A DNA stretch of 64,000 bases from Bradyrhizobium sp. MOS002. Lineage in GTDB: Bacteria > Pseudomonadota > Alphaproteobacteria > Rhizobiales > Xanthobacteraceae. Shown here in pieces: positions 9,953 through 18,607 of the stretch (position 1 is its first letter; each line of letters starts with the position of its first letter). Below the pieces are notes generated by a model. The model made no database searches. It was given only the letters and a program-made list of their open reading frames with translations, and was not told the DNA's origin. A program made the translations under genes and the position numbers. Where the stretch lies: the NCBI RefSeq assembly GCF_003020115.1, contig NZ_PYFX01000002.1, positions 496,001-560,000 of the forward strand, given 5' to 3'.

Positions 9953-10792
9953 TCAGTCCAAATTGGTATTGAACTCGTACGACTTCTCCGGCCCGACCAG
10001 CGTGAACTTCAGCGCTGCGCCGTCGGGCTTGGCGCCGGGCGGCAGTCCGTCGAGTTCGAAAGAAAATCGCTTCACGCCCGGTGGGCTGGGCTCGACCGGC
10101 GTCGGGATCGGCAGCGCCCAATCGGGTGTCGGGCCTTCCACGTACAGATTGACGGTGCGCGCATCCGGCGCGACCACGTCGACCACGACATTCTTGGGCC
10201 CGTCGCGCTTGACGTCGCGGATGGTGAGCGGGTTGGGATCGCCGATGGTGGCAGGCTTGGGCACGGTGTCGAGCGCTGCACGCAGATTGGCGTCCTCGGT
10301 CGAGGCGACGCTGTTGAAGCCAAGCTCGGCGCGAGCCTCGACGGGAATGCAAAGCTTTTCGCACACTGCATAATTGATCTCGGCGCGCAGCGTGACCGGC
10401 TTGTCGGCCGCCTTGGCGATGATACGCAGGGGCAGCACGATCTGGTCGTGATAGCCGATCGAATGGCCGCCCGCGCCGTCGTCGAATTTCTGCGGGGCCG
10501 GCCACATCACCGTCACCGCTTCGACATTGTCGGATTTCGAGAAATCGAAGCGCGGCGGAACGCCGGAATCGCCTGGCATGCGCCAATAGGTTTTCCAGCC
10601 GGGCTGGATCTGGAAGGCGATACCGCCGAGCAGGACGGCGCCGCTGCGCGATCCCGCCAGCAACCGCACCGCGGAATGTCCGTCGCGCTGCCACGGCGAT
10701 GCGTCGTCGGCGCGGGCTTCAAGCGCCAGCAACGACGCGAGCAGGGTTGTCGCGACGCCAATCGCCGCACGCCGGGGAACTCTTGTCAGCAT
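9953..10792 (-). CDS. DsbD N-terminal-domain-like periplasmic protein
   Basis: 279 residues with a signal peptide (positive MLTRVPRRAA, hydrophobic core, cleavage near EARA-DD). The mature part resembles the alpha domain of the thiol:disulfide interchange protein DsbD: GWKTYWRMPGDSG, then INYAVCEKLCIPVEA with a C-x(3)-C pair that could be redox active. The transmembrane and thioredoxin-like domains of full DsbD are absent, so partners must be encoded elsewhere. A role in periplasmic thiol transfer is inference. Confidence 0.8.
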   Translation of the reverse strand: MLTRVPRRAAIGVATTLLASLLALEARADDASPWQRDGHSAVRLLAGSRSGAVLLGGIAFQIQPGWKTYWRMPGDSGVPPRFDFSKSDNVEAVTVMWPAPQKFDDGAGGHSIGYHDQIVLPLRIIAKAADKPVTLRAEINYAVCEKLCIPVEARAELGFNSVASTEDANLRAALDTVPKPATIGDPNPLTIRDVKRDGPKNVVVDVVAPDARTVNLYVEGPTPDWALPIPTPVEPSPPGVKRFSFELDGLPPGAKPDGAALKFTLVGPEKSYEFNTNLD

Positions 10793-10934
10793 GGTACGTC
10801 TTTACAGGGTCGCCCCGCGGCAAACCATTGAATTGCTTGTGATGGATGCACTTGAATCAAGTCTCTGCAAGCCTTGATTTGACAGCCGGCCGGCCCGACA
10901 TCAGGATAGCAGTTGAAACCGGAGTGCTTCACCG

Positions 10935-11579
10935 ATGGCTCCCACAGGCAAGAGGACGGGCGAAAGCACCCGCAAGCCAGCTTCCGCGCTCCCGAGCTCG
11001 GCGGGTTACCTTGACGGCCAGCTGTTGATCGCCATGCCGGTGATGGGCGACGAGCGCTTCGAGCGCTCGGTGATCTATCTCTGCGCCCACTCCGCCGAAG
11101 GCGCGATGGGCATCATCGTCAACCACCCGGCCGGCAGCATCGATTTCCCCGAGCTGTTGCAGCAGCTCGGCATCATCAACAAGGGCGAGCACATCAAGCT
11201 GCCGGAGAATGCCGAAAGCATGAAGGTGCTGCGCGGCGGTCCGGTCGATACCGGCCGCGGCTTCGTGCTGCATTCCAGCGATTTCTACATCGAGAACGCG
11301 ACGCTCCGGATCGACGATGGCGTCTGCCTCACCGCGACGGTCGACATTCTGCGTGCGATCGCCAACGGCTCCGGCCCCAAGCACGCCATCCTCGCGCTCG
11401 GCTATGCCGGCTGGGCGCCGGGCCAGCTCGAGACCGAAATCCAGAGCAATGGCTGGCTGCATTGCGACGCGGATTCGGAATTGATCTTCGGCGACGACGT
11501 CGACGAAAAATACGGACGCGCGCTGCGCAAGATCGGCATCGATCCCGGCATGCTCTCGAACGAGGCGGGGCACGCGTAG
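10935..11579 (+). CDS. yqgE: YqgE/AlgH family protein
   Basis: A 214-residue protein of the UPF0301 family. Visible hallmarks are [18 protein letters not shown], then [19 protein letters not shown] near residues 50-70, [15 protein letters not shown] and the C-terminal [11 protein letters not shown]. AlgH was linked to alginate regulation in Pseudomonas, but the biochemical role is unsettled. GGAG at 10921-10924 precedes ATG 10935. It is divergent from the DsbD-like gene across a 142-bp spacer that holds the small inverted repeat ACTTGA-A-TCAAGT. Confidence 0.9.
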   Translation: MAPTGKRTGESTRKPASALPSSAGYLDGQLLIAMPVMGDERFERSVIYLCAHSAEGAMGIIVNHPAGSIDFPELLQQLGIINKGEHIKLPENAESMKVLRGGPVDTGRGFVLHSSDFYIENATLRIDDGVCLTATVDILRAIANGSGPKHAILALGYAGWAPGQLETEIQSNGWLHCDADSELIFGDDVDEKYGRALRKIGIDPGMLSNEAGHA

Positions 11580-11609
11580 CCTTGCTCCGCTGGCGTTCCA
11601 CCCTCCGCT

Positions 11610-11797
11610 GTCGTCCCGGACAAGCGCAGCTTCTGGCAACGCGTAGCGTTGTCCAGAACGGAGCGCAGATCCGGGACCCATACTCCCAGGCCGTAGTTTT
11701 TGAAGCGGGGCGGTAACTTCTAATCTTCGCCAAACCACTCCCTGTGGCTATGGGTCCCGGATCTGCGCTCCGCTTCGCTGCGCTTGTCCGGGACGAC
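11610..11797. repeat. dispersed palindromic repeat, family B copy 2 (long variant)
   Basis: GTCGTCCCGGACAAGCGCAG at the left end is mirrored by a GCGCTTGTCCGGGACGAC right end, with GGGACCCATA and TATGGGTCCC as inner arms. It fills the gap between convergent yqgE and the dioxygenase gene and may act as a transcription stop. Confidence 0.8.
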
Positions 11798-11811
11798 GGC
11801 GGAATGCGTGT

Positions 11812-12699
11812 TTACTCCGCCGCCTGCTGCTGCACCGTCGGCTCCGTGCCCGCCACCGTAGCGCGGCGCATGTCACGGGGCTGCGACTGGTCGTAGCGGC
11901 GGACGCGGTGCATGGTCTGGCGGTTGTCCCACATCACGAGGTCATGCAGCGTCCATTTGTGGACGTAGACGAACTCGCTTTGCGTCGCGTGCTCGTTGAG
12001 ATCGCGCAGCAGCAGCCTTCCTTCGGGGACGCTCATGCTGACGATCTTGCCGGCATGCGATGAGAGATAGAGCGACTTGCGGCGATGAACGGGGTGGGTG
12101 CGCACGAGACGTTGCAGCACCGGCTTGAACATCTCCTTCTCGTCGTCGGTGTATTCGGTGAAGCCGAGCGATCCCCGCGAATACATCAGCGAGTGCTCGC
12201 AGACGAGGTCGTCGATCTCCGCCTTGGTCTCGTCGTCGAGCGCGTCATAGGCCGCGCGCATGTCGGCGAATTCGGTGTTGCCGCCCTTCGGGTTGAGCAC
12301 GCGGGCCGACAGCAGCGAGAATTTTGCCGGGATGGGACGGAACGAGCTGTCGGAATGCCACAGACAGTTGCCGAGATTGAACAAATGCGCGCGGCTGTCC
12401 TTCGCCAGCGGCTTGCCGTCCTTGCCAAGATTGGAGACGTCGTTCAGGCCGGATTGCAGCCGGTAGTCCTTTTCCTTCGTCACGGTGCCGCCGCGCGCGT
12501 CCTCGCGCTGGCCGAAATTCAGCGCAAAAGCCATCTGCTGTTCGTCGGTGATGTCCTGGTCGTGGAAGACCAGCACCGCATATTTGTCCATGGCGGCTTC
12601 GATCTCGCGCGCCTCATCGGGTGTGAGAGGCTTTCGCAGATCGAGGCCGGAAACCTCGCCGACAAAATGTTTGTGAAGCTGCCGGATGGCGATCGTCAT
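11812..12699 (-). CDS. TauD/TfdA-family alpha-ketoglutarate-dependent dioxygenase (TfdA-alpha-like)
   Basis: Non-haem Fe(II) dioxygenase of 295 residues, from ATG 12699 with SD GGGAG 8 nt upstream; the longer open frame upstream is unrelated. The iron ligands are visible as H-x-D in CLWHSDSSF and a distal His in NRQTMHRVRRYD, followed by the 2-oxoglutarate-binding Arg region RRATV. The protein looks closest to the TfdA-alpha type of 2,4-D dioxygenase described from Bradyrhizobium, but the native substrate could be another aryloxy or sulfonated acid. An SDR gene upstream on the same strand may act in the same pathway. Confidence 0.85.
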   Translation of the reverse strand: MTIAIRQLHKHFVGEVSGLDLRKPLTPDEAREIEAAMDKYAVLVFHDQDITDEQQMAFALNFGQREDARGGTVTKEKDYRLQSGLNDVSNLGKDGKPLAKDSRAHLFNLGNCLWHSDSSFRPIPAKFSLLSARVLNPKGGNTEFADMRAAYDALDDETKAEIDDLVCEHSLMYSRGSLGFTEYTDDEKEMFKPVLQRLVRTHPVHRRKSLYLSSHAGKIVSMSVPEGRLLLRDLNEHATQSEFVYVHKWTLHDLVMWDNRQTMHRVRRYDQSQPRDMRRATVAGTEPTVQQQAAE

Positions 12700-12800
12700 G
12701 GCGTTTTCTCCCGGGCGTTCGAGCGGTTGGTCCCGCCCTGTTGAGGAAAAAATTACTCCCGTAGCAGTCGATGTCAACGCTGGGCGCGCATAGCTGCCCG

Positions 12801-12884
12801 TAGCCCGGATGCAGCGCAGCGAAATCCGGGGAGGTCTTCCCGCGAGGTGAGAACCCCGGATTGCGCTGCGCTGCATCCGGGCTA
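12801..12884. repeat. dispersed palindromic repeat, family C (20-bp perfect arms)
   Basis: TAGCCCGGATGCAGCGCAGC at 12801-12820 is the exact reverse complement of 12865-12884, with a second inner pair AATCCGGGG / CCCCGGATT. It lies between two co-oriented genes (SDR and dioxygenase). Confidence 0.9.
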
Positions 12885-12890
12885 CAGCTC

Positions 12891-13670
12891 TCACGCGTTG
12901 CGCGCCATCAGGCCGCCGTCGACCGGGATCACCGCGCCGGTGAGGAAGGACGCTGCCGGCAGGCACAGGCTCAGCGTCATGTGCGCGACCTCTTCGGGAT
13001 CGCCGTAGCGGCCCAGTGCAGTGCGGCGCTTGGCATAGATGGTCTTGTGCTCTTCCGAGATTCGGTCGGTGATGGCGGTGCGGACCGGCCCCGGGCAGAT
13101 GCAGTTGACGGTGATGCCTTCGCGGCCGAGCTCCACCGCGAGCGAGCGGGTGAGGCTGGCGACGCCGCCCTTCGCCGCCGAATAGGGGCTGTGCAATGCG
13201 GTGGCGCCGAGCGCCTCGGTCGAGGCGATGTTGACGATGCGTGGGCTCTTCGACTTGCGCAAGTGAGGCAGCGCGGCGCGGATGATGCGCGGATGCGCCG
13301 TCAGCATCACCGCGATGCCCCTGGCCCATGCGTCCTCATAGGCCTCGTCGTCGATCGCGACGCGCACGGAGATGCCGGCATTGTTGACGATGATGTCGAG
13401 CCCGTCGAAATGCGCAGCGACGTCGCCGACCACGCGCTTGATCTCGTCGCCGTCGGCCACGTCGAGCTTCCAGGCTCTCGCGGTGCCGCCGCTTGCCGCG
13501 ATCTCCTTCGCCGCGGCCAGCGCGCCCTGCTCGTCATGATCGGTGACGGCGACGTTGGCGCCCTCGGTGGCGAACACGCGTGCCGTCGCGCGTCCCATGC
13601 CGCTGGCCGCGCCGGTGACGAGAACGGTCAGGCCCTTCACGGACCGGCTGAGCTGTTTGAAATCGGCCAT
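12891..13670 (-). CDS. SDR family oxidoreductase
   Basis: A 259-residue short-chain dehydrogenase. Cofactor motif VLVTGAASGMGRATA, then IIVNNAGIS, catalytic YSAAKGG and C-terminal PVDGGLMARNA. The acidic residue after the second strand (TDHDEQG) favours NAD(H). The substrate is unknown. Its position upstream of the dioxygenase on the same strand suggests shared catabolism, although a 20-bp palindrome separates them. ATG 13670 is preceded by AGAGGAAACAGC on the minus strand. Confidence 0.88.
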   Translation of the reverse strand: MADFKQLSRSVKGLTVLVTGAASGMGRATARVFATEGANVAVTDHDEQGALAAAKEIAASGGTARAWKLDVADGDEIKRVVGDVAAHFDGLDIIVNNAGISVRVAIDDEAYEDAWARGIAVMLTAHPRIIRAALPHLRKSKSPRIVNIASTEALGATALHSPYSAAKGGVASLTRSLAVELGREGITVNCICPGPVRTAITDRISEEHKTIYAKRRTALGRYGDPEEVAHMTLSLCLPAASFLTGAVIPVDGGLMARNA

Positions 13671-13769
13671 GCTGTTTCCTCTGAGCCCTGCTTGTTCTTG
13701 TTGTGATTGACAAGGCTGTCATCGATCCGCAGACAGGTCAAACAAGCAAGACACTCGGGGAGGCCAGCG

Positions 13770-14507
13770 ATGACGAACGAGCTCGATTTCTCAGGCAGGC
13801 AGGTGCTGGTCGTCGGCGGATCCAGCGGCATCGGCAACGGTATTGCGCAAGCCTTTCGCGTCAGGGGCGCGCAAGTTGCGGTCTGCGGCACACGGGCTCA
13901 CGCGAAGGAATATTCGCAAGCGGAGGGTTCGGATCTCACCGGTCTCTCCTACGCGCAGCTCGACGTCGGCAATGCCGGAGCGGTCGAAGCGTTCAAGCCG
14001 TTGTTCGATCGGCTCGATGTCCTGGTGCTTGCACAGGGCGCGGTGCTCTATCGCCGCGGCGAGTTCGAGATGGCGGGCTTTCGCAAGGTGGTCGAGGTCA
14101 ACCTGATGAGCCTGATGGCCTGCGCCACGCGCTTTCATTCCATGCTGCGGGACTCGCGGGGATCGCTGATCATGGTGTCCTCGACCGCGGCCTATCATTC
14201 CACCATGGGCAATCCTGCTTACAACGCGTCGAAGACCGGCGCGGTCGGATTGACGCGGACGCTGGGCGAGGCCTGGGCCGAGGACGGCATCCGCGTCAAC
14301 GGCATCGCGCCCGGTCTGGTCGACACCAAGATGACCAAGGTGACCACAGACAATCCCAAGCGGCTCGAAGGTGCACTTTCACGCATTCCGCTGCGGCGAT
14401 TGGGCACGCCGGCTGACATGGCTGGCGCTGCGCTATTCCTGGCATCGCCGCTGTCGTCCTACATCATCGGCCAGACATTGGTCGTCGACGGCGGGCTTAT
14501 TCTCTAG
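13770..14507 (+). CDS. SDR family oxidoreductase
   Basis: A 245-residue short-chain dehydrogenase from ATG 13770 with SD GGGGAGG at 13757-13763; a 21-codon upstream extension is rejected. VLVVGGSSGIGNGIA, LVLAQGAVLY (in place of the usual NNAG), catalytic YNASKTG and a C-terminal VVDGGLIL are visible. Divergent from the other SDR gene across 99 bp, so both probably share a regulatory region. Substrate unknown. Confidence 0.87.
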   Translation: MTNELDFSGRQVLVVGGSSGIGNGIAQAFRVRGAQVAVCGTRAHAKEYSQAEGSDLTGLSYAQLDVGNAGAVEAFKPLFDRLDVLVLAQGAVLYRRGEFEMAGFRKVVEVNLMSLMACATRFHSMLRDSRGSLIMVSSTAAYHSTMGNPAYNASKTGAVGLTRTLGEAWAEDGIRVNGIAPGLVDTKMTKVTTDNPKRLEGALSRIPLRRLGTPADMAGAALFLASPLSSYIIGQTLVVDGGLIL

Positions 14508-14566
14508 CGTGAGGAACCGCGCCGCTCCTGATCGGTTACTTGGGCAGACCCCTGAGGAGGAGCATC

Positions 14567-14941
14567 ATGGATAAAGATCGGATTGTCGGATCGGCCAAGG
14601 AATTCGCCGGACGCGCGGAAGGCGCCGTCGGTGATCTCGCAGGCGATGCGCAGACGCAGGCTTCCGGCAAGGCGCGGGAAGCCGCAGGCACCGTGCAGAA
14701 TCTGTACGGCCAGGCCAAGGACGCCGTACGGGACGCCACGGACACGGCGGCCAGCTATGCCAAGGACGCCTATGACAAGCCGGCCGAAACCTTGCGCGAC
14801 GGTTCGCAGGCGATCGCACAGAAGGTGCAGGACAACCCGCTCGGCTCGCTGCTGGTCGCCGGCGGCATCGGCTTTGCCCTCGCACTGCTGATGGCGCGCC
14901 CTGCGCGCCGCCCGCCGCCGCGCTGGCGCTATTACGGCTAA
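14567..14941 (+). CDS. CsbD-like stress protein with C-terminal membrane anchor
   Basis: 124 residues from ATG 14567 behind a strong GAGGAGGAG. The N-terminus MDKDRIVGSAKEFAGRAEGA is the CsbD-like fold signature. A long amphipathic, Ala-rich helix follows, then a hydrophobic segment LGSLLVAGGIGFALALLM and a proline/arginine tail. That layout overlaps the ElaB/YqjD type of ribosome- or membrane-associated stress proteins. Expected to be general-stress induced; no promoter motif was identified. Confidence 0.82.
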   Translation: MDKDRIVGSAKEFAGRAEGAVGDLAGDAQTQASGKAREAAGTVQNLYGQAKDAVRDATDTAASYAKDAYDKPAETLRDGSQAIAQKVQDNPLGSLLVAGGIGFALALLMARPARRPPPRWRYYG

Positions 14942-14963
14942 TAGCCAACGCGCGATATCCATC

Positions 14964-15037
14964 GGGCCCCGGACGCAATGCGGCCTAGGCGATGCGTAGC
15001 ATCGTCCGGGAACGCCGCATTGCCGAGCCGGGGCCCC
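14964..15037. repeat. dispersed palindromic repeat, family F
   Basis: GGGCCCCGGACGCAATGCGGC at the left pairs with GCCGCATTGCCGAGCCGGGG at the right. It lies between the convergent CsbD-like and DUF459 genes, where it may double as a terminator. Confidence 0.75.
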
Positions 15038-15133
15038 TTCTTTTGGTGACTGTCGGACGTGCTGGGTCCGGCTCTGCGCGGCAGCGTTTCACGCTGCGGC
15101 GCGTCCGGGACACGAGACCTCAGCTTGGAAAAA

Positions 15134-16816
15134 TTACCGGAATACTTCCGCCGATCGCCCGACATTGCCAGGCGGCCGCGGGATCGCGGGGTTCGGATTG
15201 CGTGGCGCCGGCGCCAATTGACGCGGCGGGGGCGGCGGCGAGCCAAAGCCGAAGAAATCGCGCATCGATGGCGCTGCCTGTGCCGGTTGCTGCGGCGTTA
15301 GTGGCTTCTTCGGCGCAAGCTTTGGCGGGGCGATCGCTGCGGCCGCACCCGGCGTGCCGCCATCGGGAGTCGTCGCGGCGACGGGCGTATCGCCCTTGGC
15401 CTGCTCCCGGCCGACTTCGCGGCGCGGCCAGGCATAATCGTCGGCGCGTCCGGCGGGCGCGGCCAATGGCTCGCCCTTCACCATGGTCTTCGCAGCGAGC
15501 GCATCGACGGCGGCCGGACGCGAGCCCGGCCCACCCAGCAATTGATCGGTCGAGATCGAGGCCGCAACCAGCGGCACGATCGGGCCGGCCAGCGGCCGCG
15601 GCGCGGGCTTGCCGGGTTCGGCGCTGGTGTCGGGGGTCGCCGGCTCGCTCGGCAGCGCGATCGGGCCGGAGCGCCCGGCGAGCAGGCGGGTGATCTCGCG
15701 TTCGACATAGTGGGCGAGCTTGCGCGCGCCGGGTTTTGTGAAATAGACGCCGTCATAGCTGCGGAGCTGGCGGATTTGGCCTTCGAAGTCCGGGCCTTTC
15801 TGCAGGAAGCGGCCGGCCTCGTCGACAAAGCCGTCCCAGACGTCGACGTAAGTGATGCCGGCCTTGGCCGCGCCTTCGCGATAAAGCGAATCCAGGAACA
15901 GCATGTCTGCGGTGCCCTTAGGACCGCGGATGGCGGGCAGGCCGACCCAGAGCACCGGCACACCCTTGGACTTGAGGACGTTGGCGAGCTCCTCGATCTT
16001 CTTGCCGTAGAGCTCGACCCAGCGCTCGTCGCGGAATTCGTAGAGGCCGTTCGGGTTGCGTGCGGTCTTCTCGGGCGCTGCGACCGCCGGTGCGTCAGCG
16101 TTGTCGGCATCGTCCTGCGGCAGGTCGGCATCGGCCGGCTTGTCGTCCGGTTTCGCGGCTGTGTCGCCGGGCTTGGCATCGCCGGGCTTGGGCGGTGGTT
16201 TGCCGCGCGCGCCCTTGTCGTTCTTCTTGTCCTTGTCGGTCGCCTTGTCCGATTTATCGGGTGCTGCCGCCTCGCGGATCGCGATGCGGTCGTTGAGGCC
16301 GAGCATCACCACGATCACGTCGGGCTTCTCGGTCTCGAGAATGCCCTTCGCAGCAGCCGTCCAGTCCGAGGGCTCACCCTTGGGCTGGTACTTGATCAGG
16401 CCGGACGTGGTCTTGTGCTTGCGGATCACGCCCATGTCGGGCTGCTCGGTGTAGGCATCCTCCAGGCCGTAGGCGAGCCAGTCTGCCATGGCGTCGCCGA
16501 TCACCAGCACGTTCCTGTCGGGAATGGTGTCGCGCTTGGCTGGCGCCGGTGCGCGCGAAAAATCCTGGCGTGGTGCTTGCGGCTGTTGCTGCTGGAACGG
16601 CGCGAAGAAGTCGCCGCCGAACCATCCGCCACCGCCACCTCCACCGTTCCGCGGCGGCGGCGGAGCCGCGCGCTGCGGCGGCCCGCCGAAGCCGGGGAAG
16701 TTGAAGAACTGCGCCGAGGCGGGTCCCGCGACCGAGACCAGAATCGCAAGCGCCGTCCCCAGCGCGATCAGCGGGCCGGTCTCGGTCAGCACCTTGAACA
16801 GGGACTTCTTCGACAT
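15134..16816 (-). CDS. SGNH-fold (DUF459) envelope protein
   Basis: 560 residues: an N-terminal membrane or signal segment (residues 15-35), a Gly/Pro-rich low-complexity stretch (about 40-80), then an SGNH/DUF459 domain. Block I is VLVIGDAMADW (the usual Ser after GD is Ala). Block III is MLGLNDR, interrupted by a Lys/Asp/Pro-rich insert (about 180-245), then LWVGLPAIRGPKGTADM and YDGVYFTKPGARKLAHYVE (Tyr where a His is common). The tail is Pro/Ala-rich. Loss of the nucleophile suggests a non-hydrolytic or divergent role, perhaps in exopolysaccharide or envelope acylation. Confidence 0.78.
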   Translation of the reverse strand: MSKKSLFKVLTETGPLIALGTALAILVSVAGPASAQFFNFPGFGGPPQRAAPPPPRNGGGGGGGWFGGDFFAPFQQQQPQAPRQDFSRAPAPAKRDTIPDRNVLVIGDAMADWLAYGLEDAYTEQPDMGVIRKHKTTSGLIKYQPKGEPSDWTAAAKGILETEKPDVIVVMLGLNDRIAIREAAAPDKSDKATDKDKKNDKGARGKPPPKPGDAKPGDTAAKPDDKPADADLPQDDADNADAPAVAAPEKTARNPNGLYEFRDERWVELYGKKIEELANVLKSKGVPVLWVGLPAIRGPKGTADMLFLDSLYREGAAKAGITYVDVWDGFVDEAGRFLQKGPDFEGQIRQLRSYDGVYFTKPGARKLAHYVEREITRLLAGRSGPIALPSEPATPDTSAEPGKPAPRPLAGPIVPLVAASISTDQLLGGPGSRPAAVDALAAKTMVKGEPLAAPAGRADDYAWPRREVGREQAKGDTPVAATTPDGGTPGAAAAIAPPKLAPKKPLTPQQPAQAAPSMRDFFGFGSPPPPPRQLAPAPRNPNPAIPRPPGNVGRSAEVFR

Positions 16817-16905
16817 GCGATCTCGGCACGTGCAATGGGGATCGGGACAGGCTCAATATAATAGCGGAATCGGGCGCCAAACGGGCAGATCTCTTTTCAG
16901 ATTCT

Positions 16906-16934
16906 GAGATCTTTGGCCCGAGATCCTTTGGCCC
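16906..16934. repeat. short tandem direct repeat
   Basis: GAGATCTTTGGCCC at 16906-16919 is directly followed by GAGATCCTTTGGCCC at 16920-16934. It lies in the 190-bp gap upstream of the DUF459 gene. It could be a regulator-binding array or slippage; nothing else is recognised in this gap. Confidence 0.6.
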
Positions 16935-17007
16935 ATACACGGTGAACCGCCGCTCCGGTCAAGGTTGCCGGCCAAAATCCCTGTTCAGGGTTACTTTCGG
17001 CGCGATT

Positions 17008-18405
17008 TTACCGCCCGCGCAGCCGGTTCAGCGCGTCGGAGGAGGCAAATCCGTCGGCGGGGACCCCGATCGAGGCCTGGAAGTTGCGCAGGGCCTCCCG
17101 GGTCTGGCCGCCGAACTGGCCGTCCGGGGTGCCCTTGTAGAAGCCGCGCTGGGCCAGCAGCTGCTGCAGTTCCAGCCGCTCGGTCCGGGACAGCTCCCGT
17201 TCCTGCCGCGGCCAGGGCTGCACGAAGGGTTGGCCGCCGCGCAAACGATCGGCGAAATGGCCGATCGCCAGCGCATAAGCTTCGGCCGGATTGTACTTCA
17301 TGATGACCCGGAAGTTCTGCAGCATCAGGAAGCCCGGCCCTTGGGCACCGGCGGGCGCCAGCAAATAGGCCTTTTCTGCCGGATGCGGGAAGGGCTGGTT
17401 GGCCGGGCGCTTGAGGCCGAGCTTTTCCCACTGCGGCATCGTCATCGCCTTGGCGCGATCCGCCAGCATGTAGTTGAAGCCCTGGGGTACCACGACCTCA
17501 TAGCCCCAGGTCTGCCCGGCCTGCCAGCCGTCCTTCTTCAGATTGTTGGCGGTCGACGCAATCAGGTCGGAGGGATTGTCGACGACGTCACGCCGGCCGT
17601 CACCGTCGCCGTCCACGGCAAAGCGCTTGAACGCGGTCGGCATGAACTGGGTCGGCCCGAAGGCGCCGGCCCAGGAGCCGCGCAACTGTTCGGGCCTGAG
17701 ATCACCGCGGTTGAGGATCTCCAGCGCCGAGAGGAATTCGTCCTTGAAGTAAGCCTGGCGGCGGCCGATGCAGGCCAGCGTCGCGGTCGATTGCAGCACG
17801 CTGCGGTCGCCCATCTGCGTCGAGTAGTTGGACTCGATGCCCCAGATCGAGGCGATGATGTAGCGATCGACGCCGGTGGCTTTTTCGGTGGCGTCGAACT
17901 GCGCCTTGTATTTGGCCAGGACCTCGCGGCCTTTGGCGAGGCGGTTATCGTTCACGAGGATGTCGAGATAATCCCAGATCGACTTGGTGAACTCCGGCTG
18001 CGAGTCCATCAGGTCCATGATACGCAGATCGGGCGCGAGGCCTGCCGTGAAGCGCTGGAAATTTTCCTGCGTGATGTTGCGCCTTGCGGCATCGGGCCAC
18101 ATGCCTGCGACGCAATTGTTGAAATTGCCGGCGGCCTCCCGGATCGCGGCAGCCGTCATCAGCGGATGGCCGGAGGCGCCGTCCTCGCCGGTCCAGGGTT
18201 GAACTCCCGTTTGAGCGCCGCCAGGGCCGGGCGCCGCTGGCGAAGGCGCCGGGTTCGGGCCGGAGAAAATACCGCCGAACAGATTTGACAGACCGTTCTG
18301 AGCCTGCGCGCCGGCGGGAAGCGGGAACAGCAGGGCGGCCGCAATCATCGTCGCACCGGTCACGGACCCGCCCCGTTTTGCCAGCTCTGCCATTGATTGC
18401 ATCAT
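17008..18405 (-). CDS. MltB-type lytic murein transglycosylase with peptidoglycan-binding domain
   Basis: Cleaves the glycan strands of peptidoglycan in the periplasm. 465 residues from ATG 18405 (an AGGTG SD 5 nt upstream favours this start over the longer frame). A signal peptide ends near AGAQA. The SLT_2/MltB domain shows the catalytic Glu in SIWGIESNYS, then GAFGPTQFMPTAF and WGYEVVVPQGFNYM. A C-terminal PG_binding_1 repeat has QLLAQRGFYKGTPDGQFG followed by TREALRNFQ. Divergent from galU. Confidence 0.92.
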   Translation of the reverse strand: MMQSMAELAKRGGSVTGATMIAAALLFPLPAGAQAQNGLSNLFGGIFSGPNPAPSPAAPGPGGAQTGVQPWTGEDGASGHPLMTAAAIREAAGNFNNCVAGMWPDAARRNITQENFQRFTAGLAPDLRIMDLMDSQPEFTKSIWDYLDILVNDNRLAKGREVLAKYKAQFDATEKATGVDRYIIASIWGIESNYSTQMGDRSVLQSTATLACIGRRQAYFKDEFLSALEILNRGDLRPEQLRGSWAGAFGPTQFMPTAFKRFAVDGDGDGRRDVVDNPSDLIASTANNLKKDGWQAGQTWGYEVVVPQGFNYMLADRAKAMTMPQWEKLGLKRPANQPFPHPAEKAYLLAPAGAQGPGFLMLQNFRVIMKYNPAEAYALAIGHFADRLRGGQPFVQPWPRQERELSRTERLELQQLLAQRGFYKGTPDGQFGGQTREALRNFQASIGVPADGFASSDALNRLRGR

Positions 18406-18607
18406 GTCCACACCTGTCCGGCCAAATTCCGCCTCAGGAGGCCTGGTTACGGTTGCCAACAGCTTAACAAAGGTGAAATTTTGATGGTGGCCTTTTTCTT
18501 AACTCTGTGAGGATGAGGCCCCACATCCGCCTTTGTTGGCGGCTGCAAACAAGCTAGCAAGATGCCATTGCTCCCTTCACGTGTTCCTCAGGTATTCGAT
18601 CAATCCC

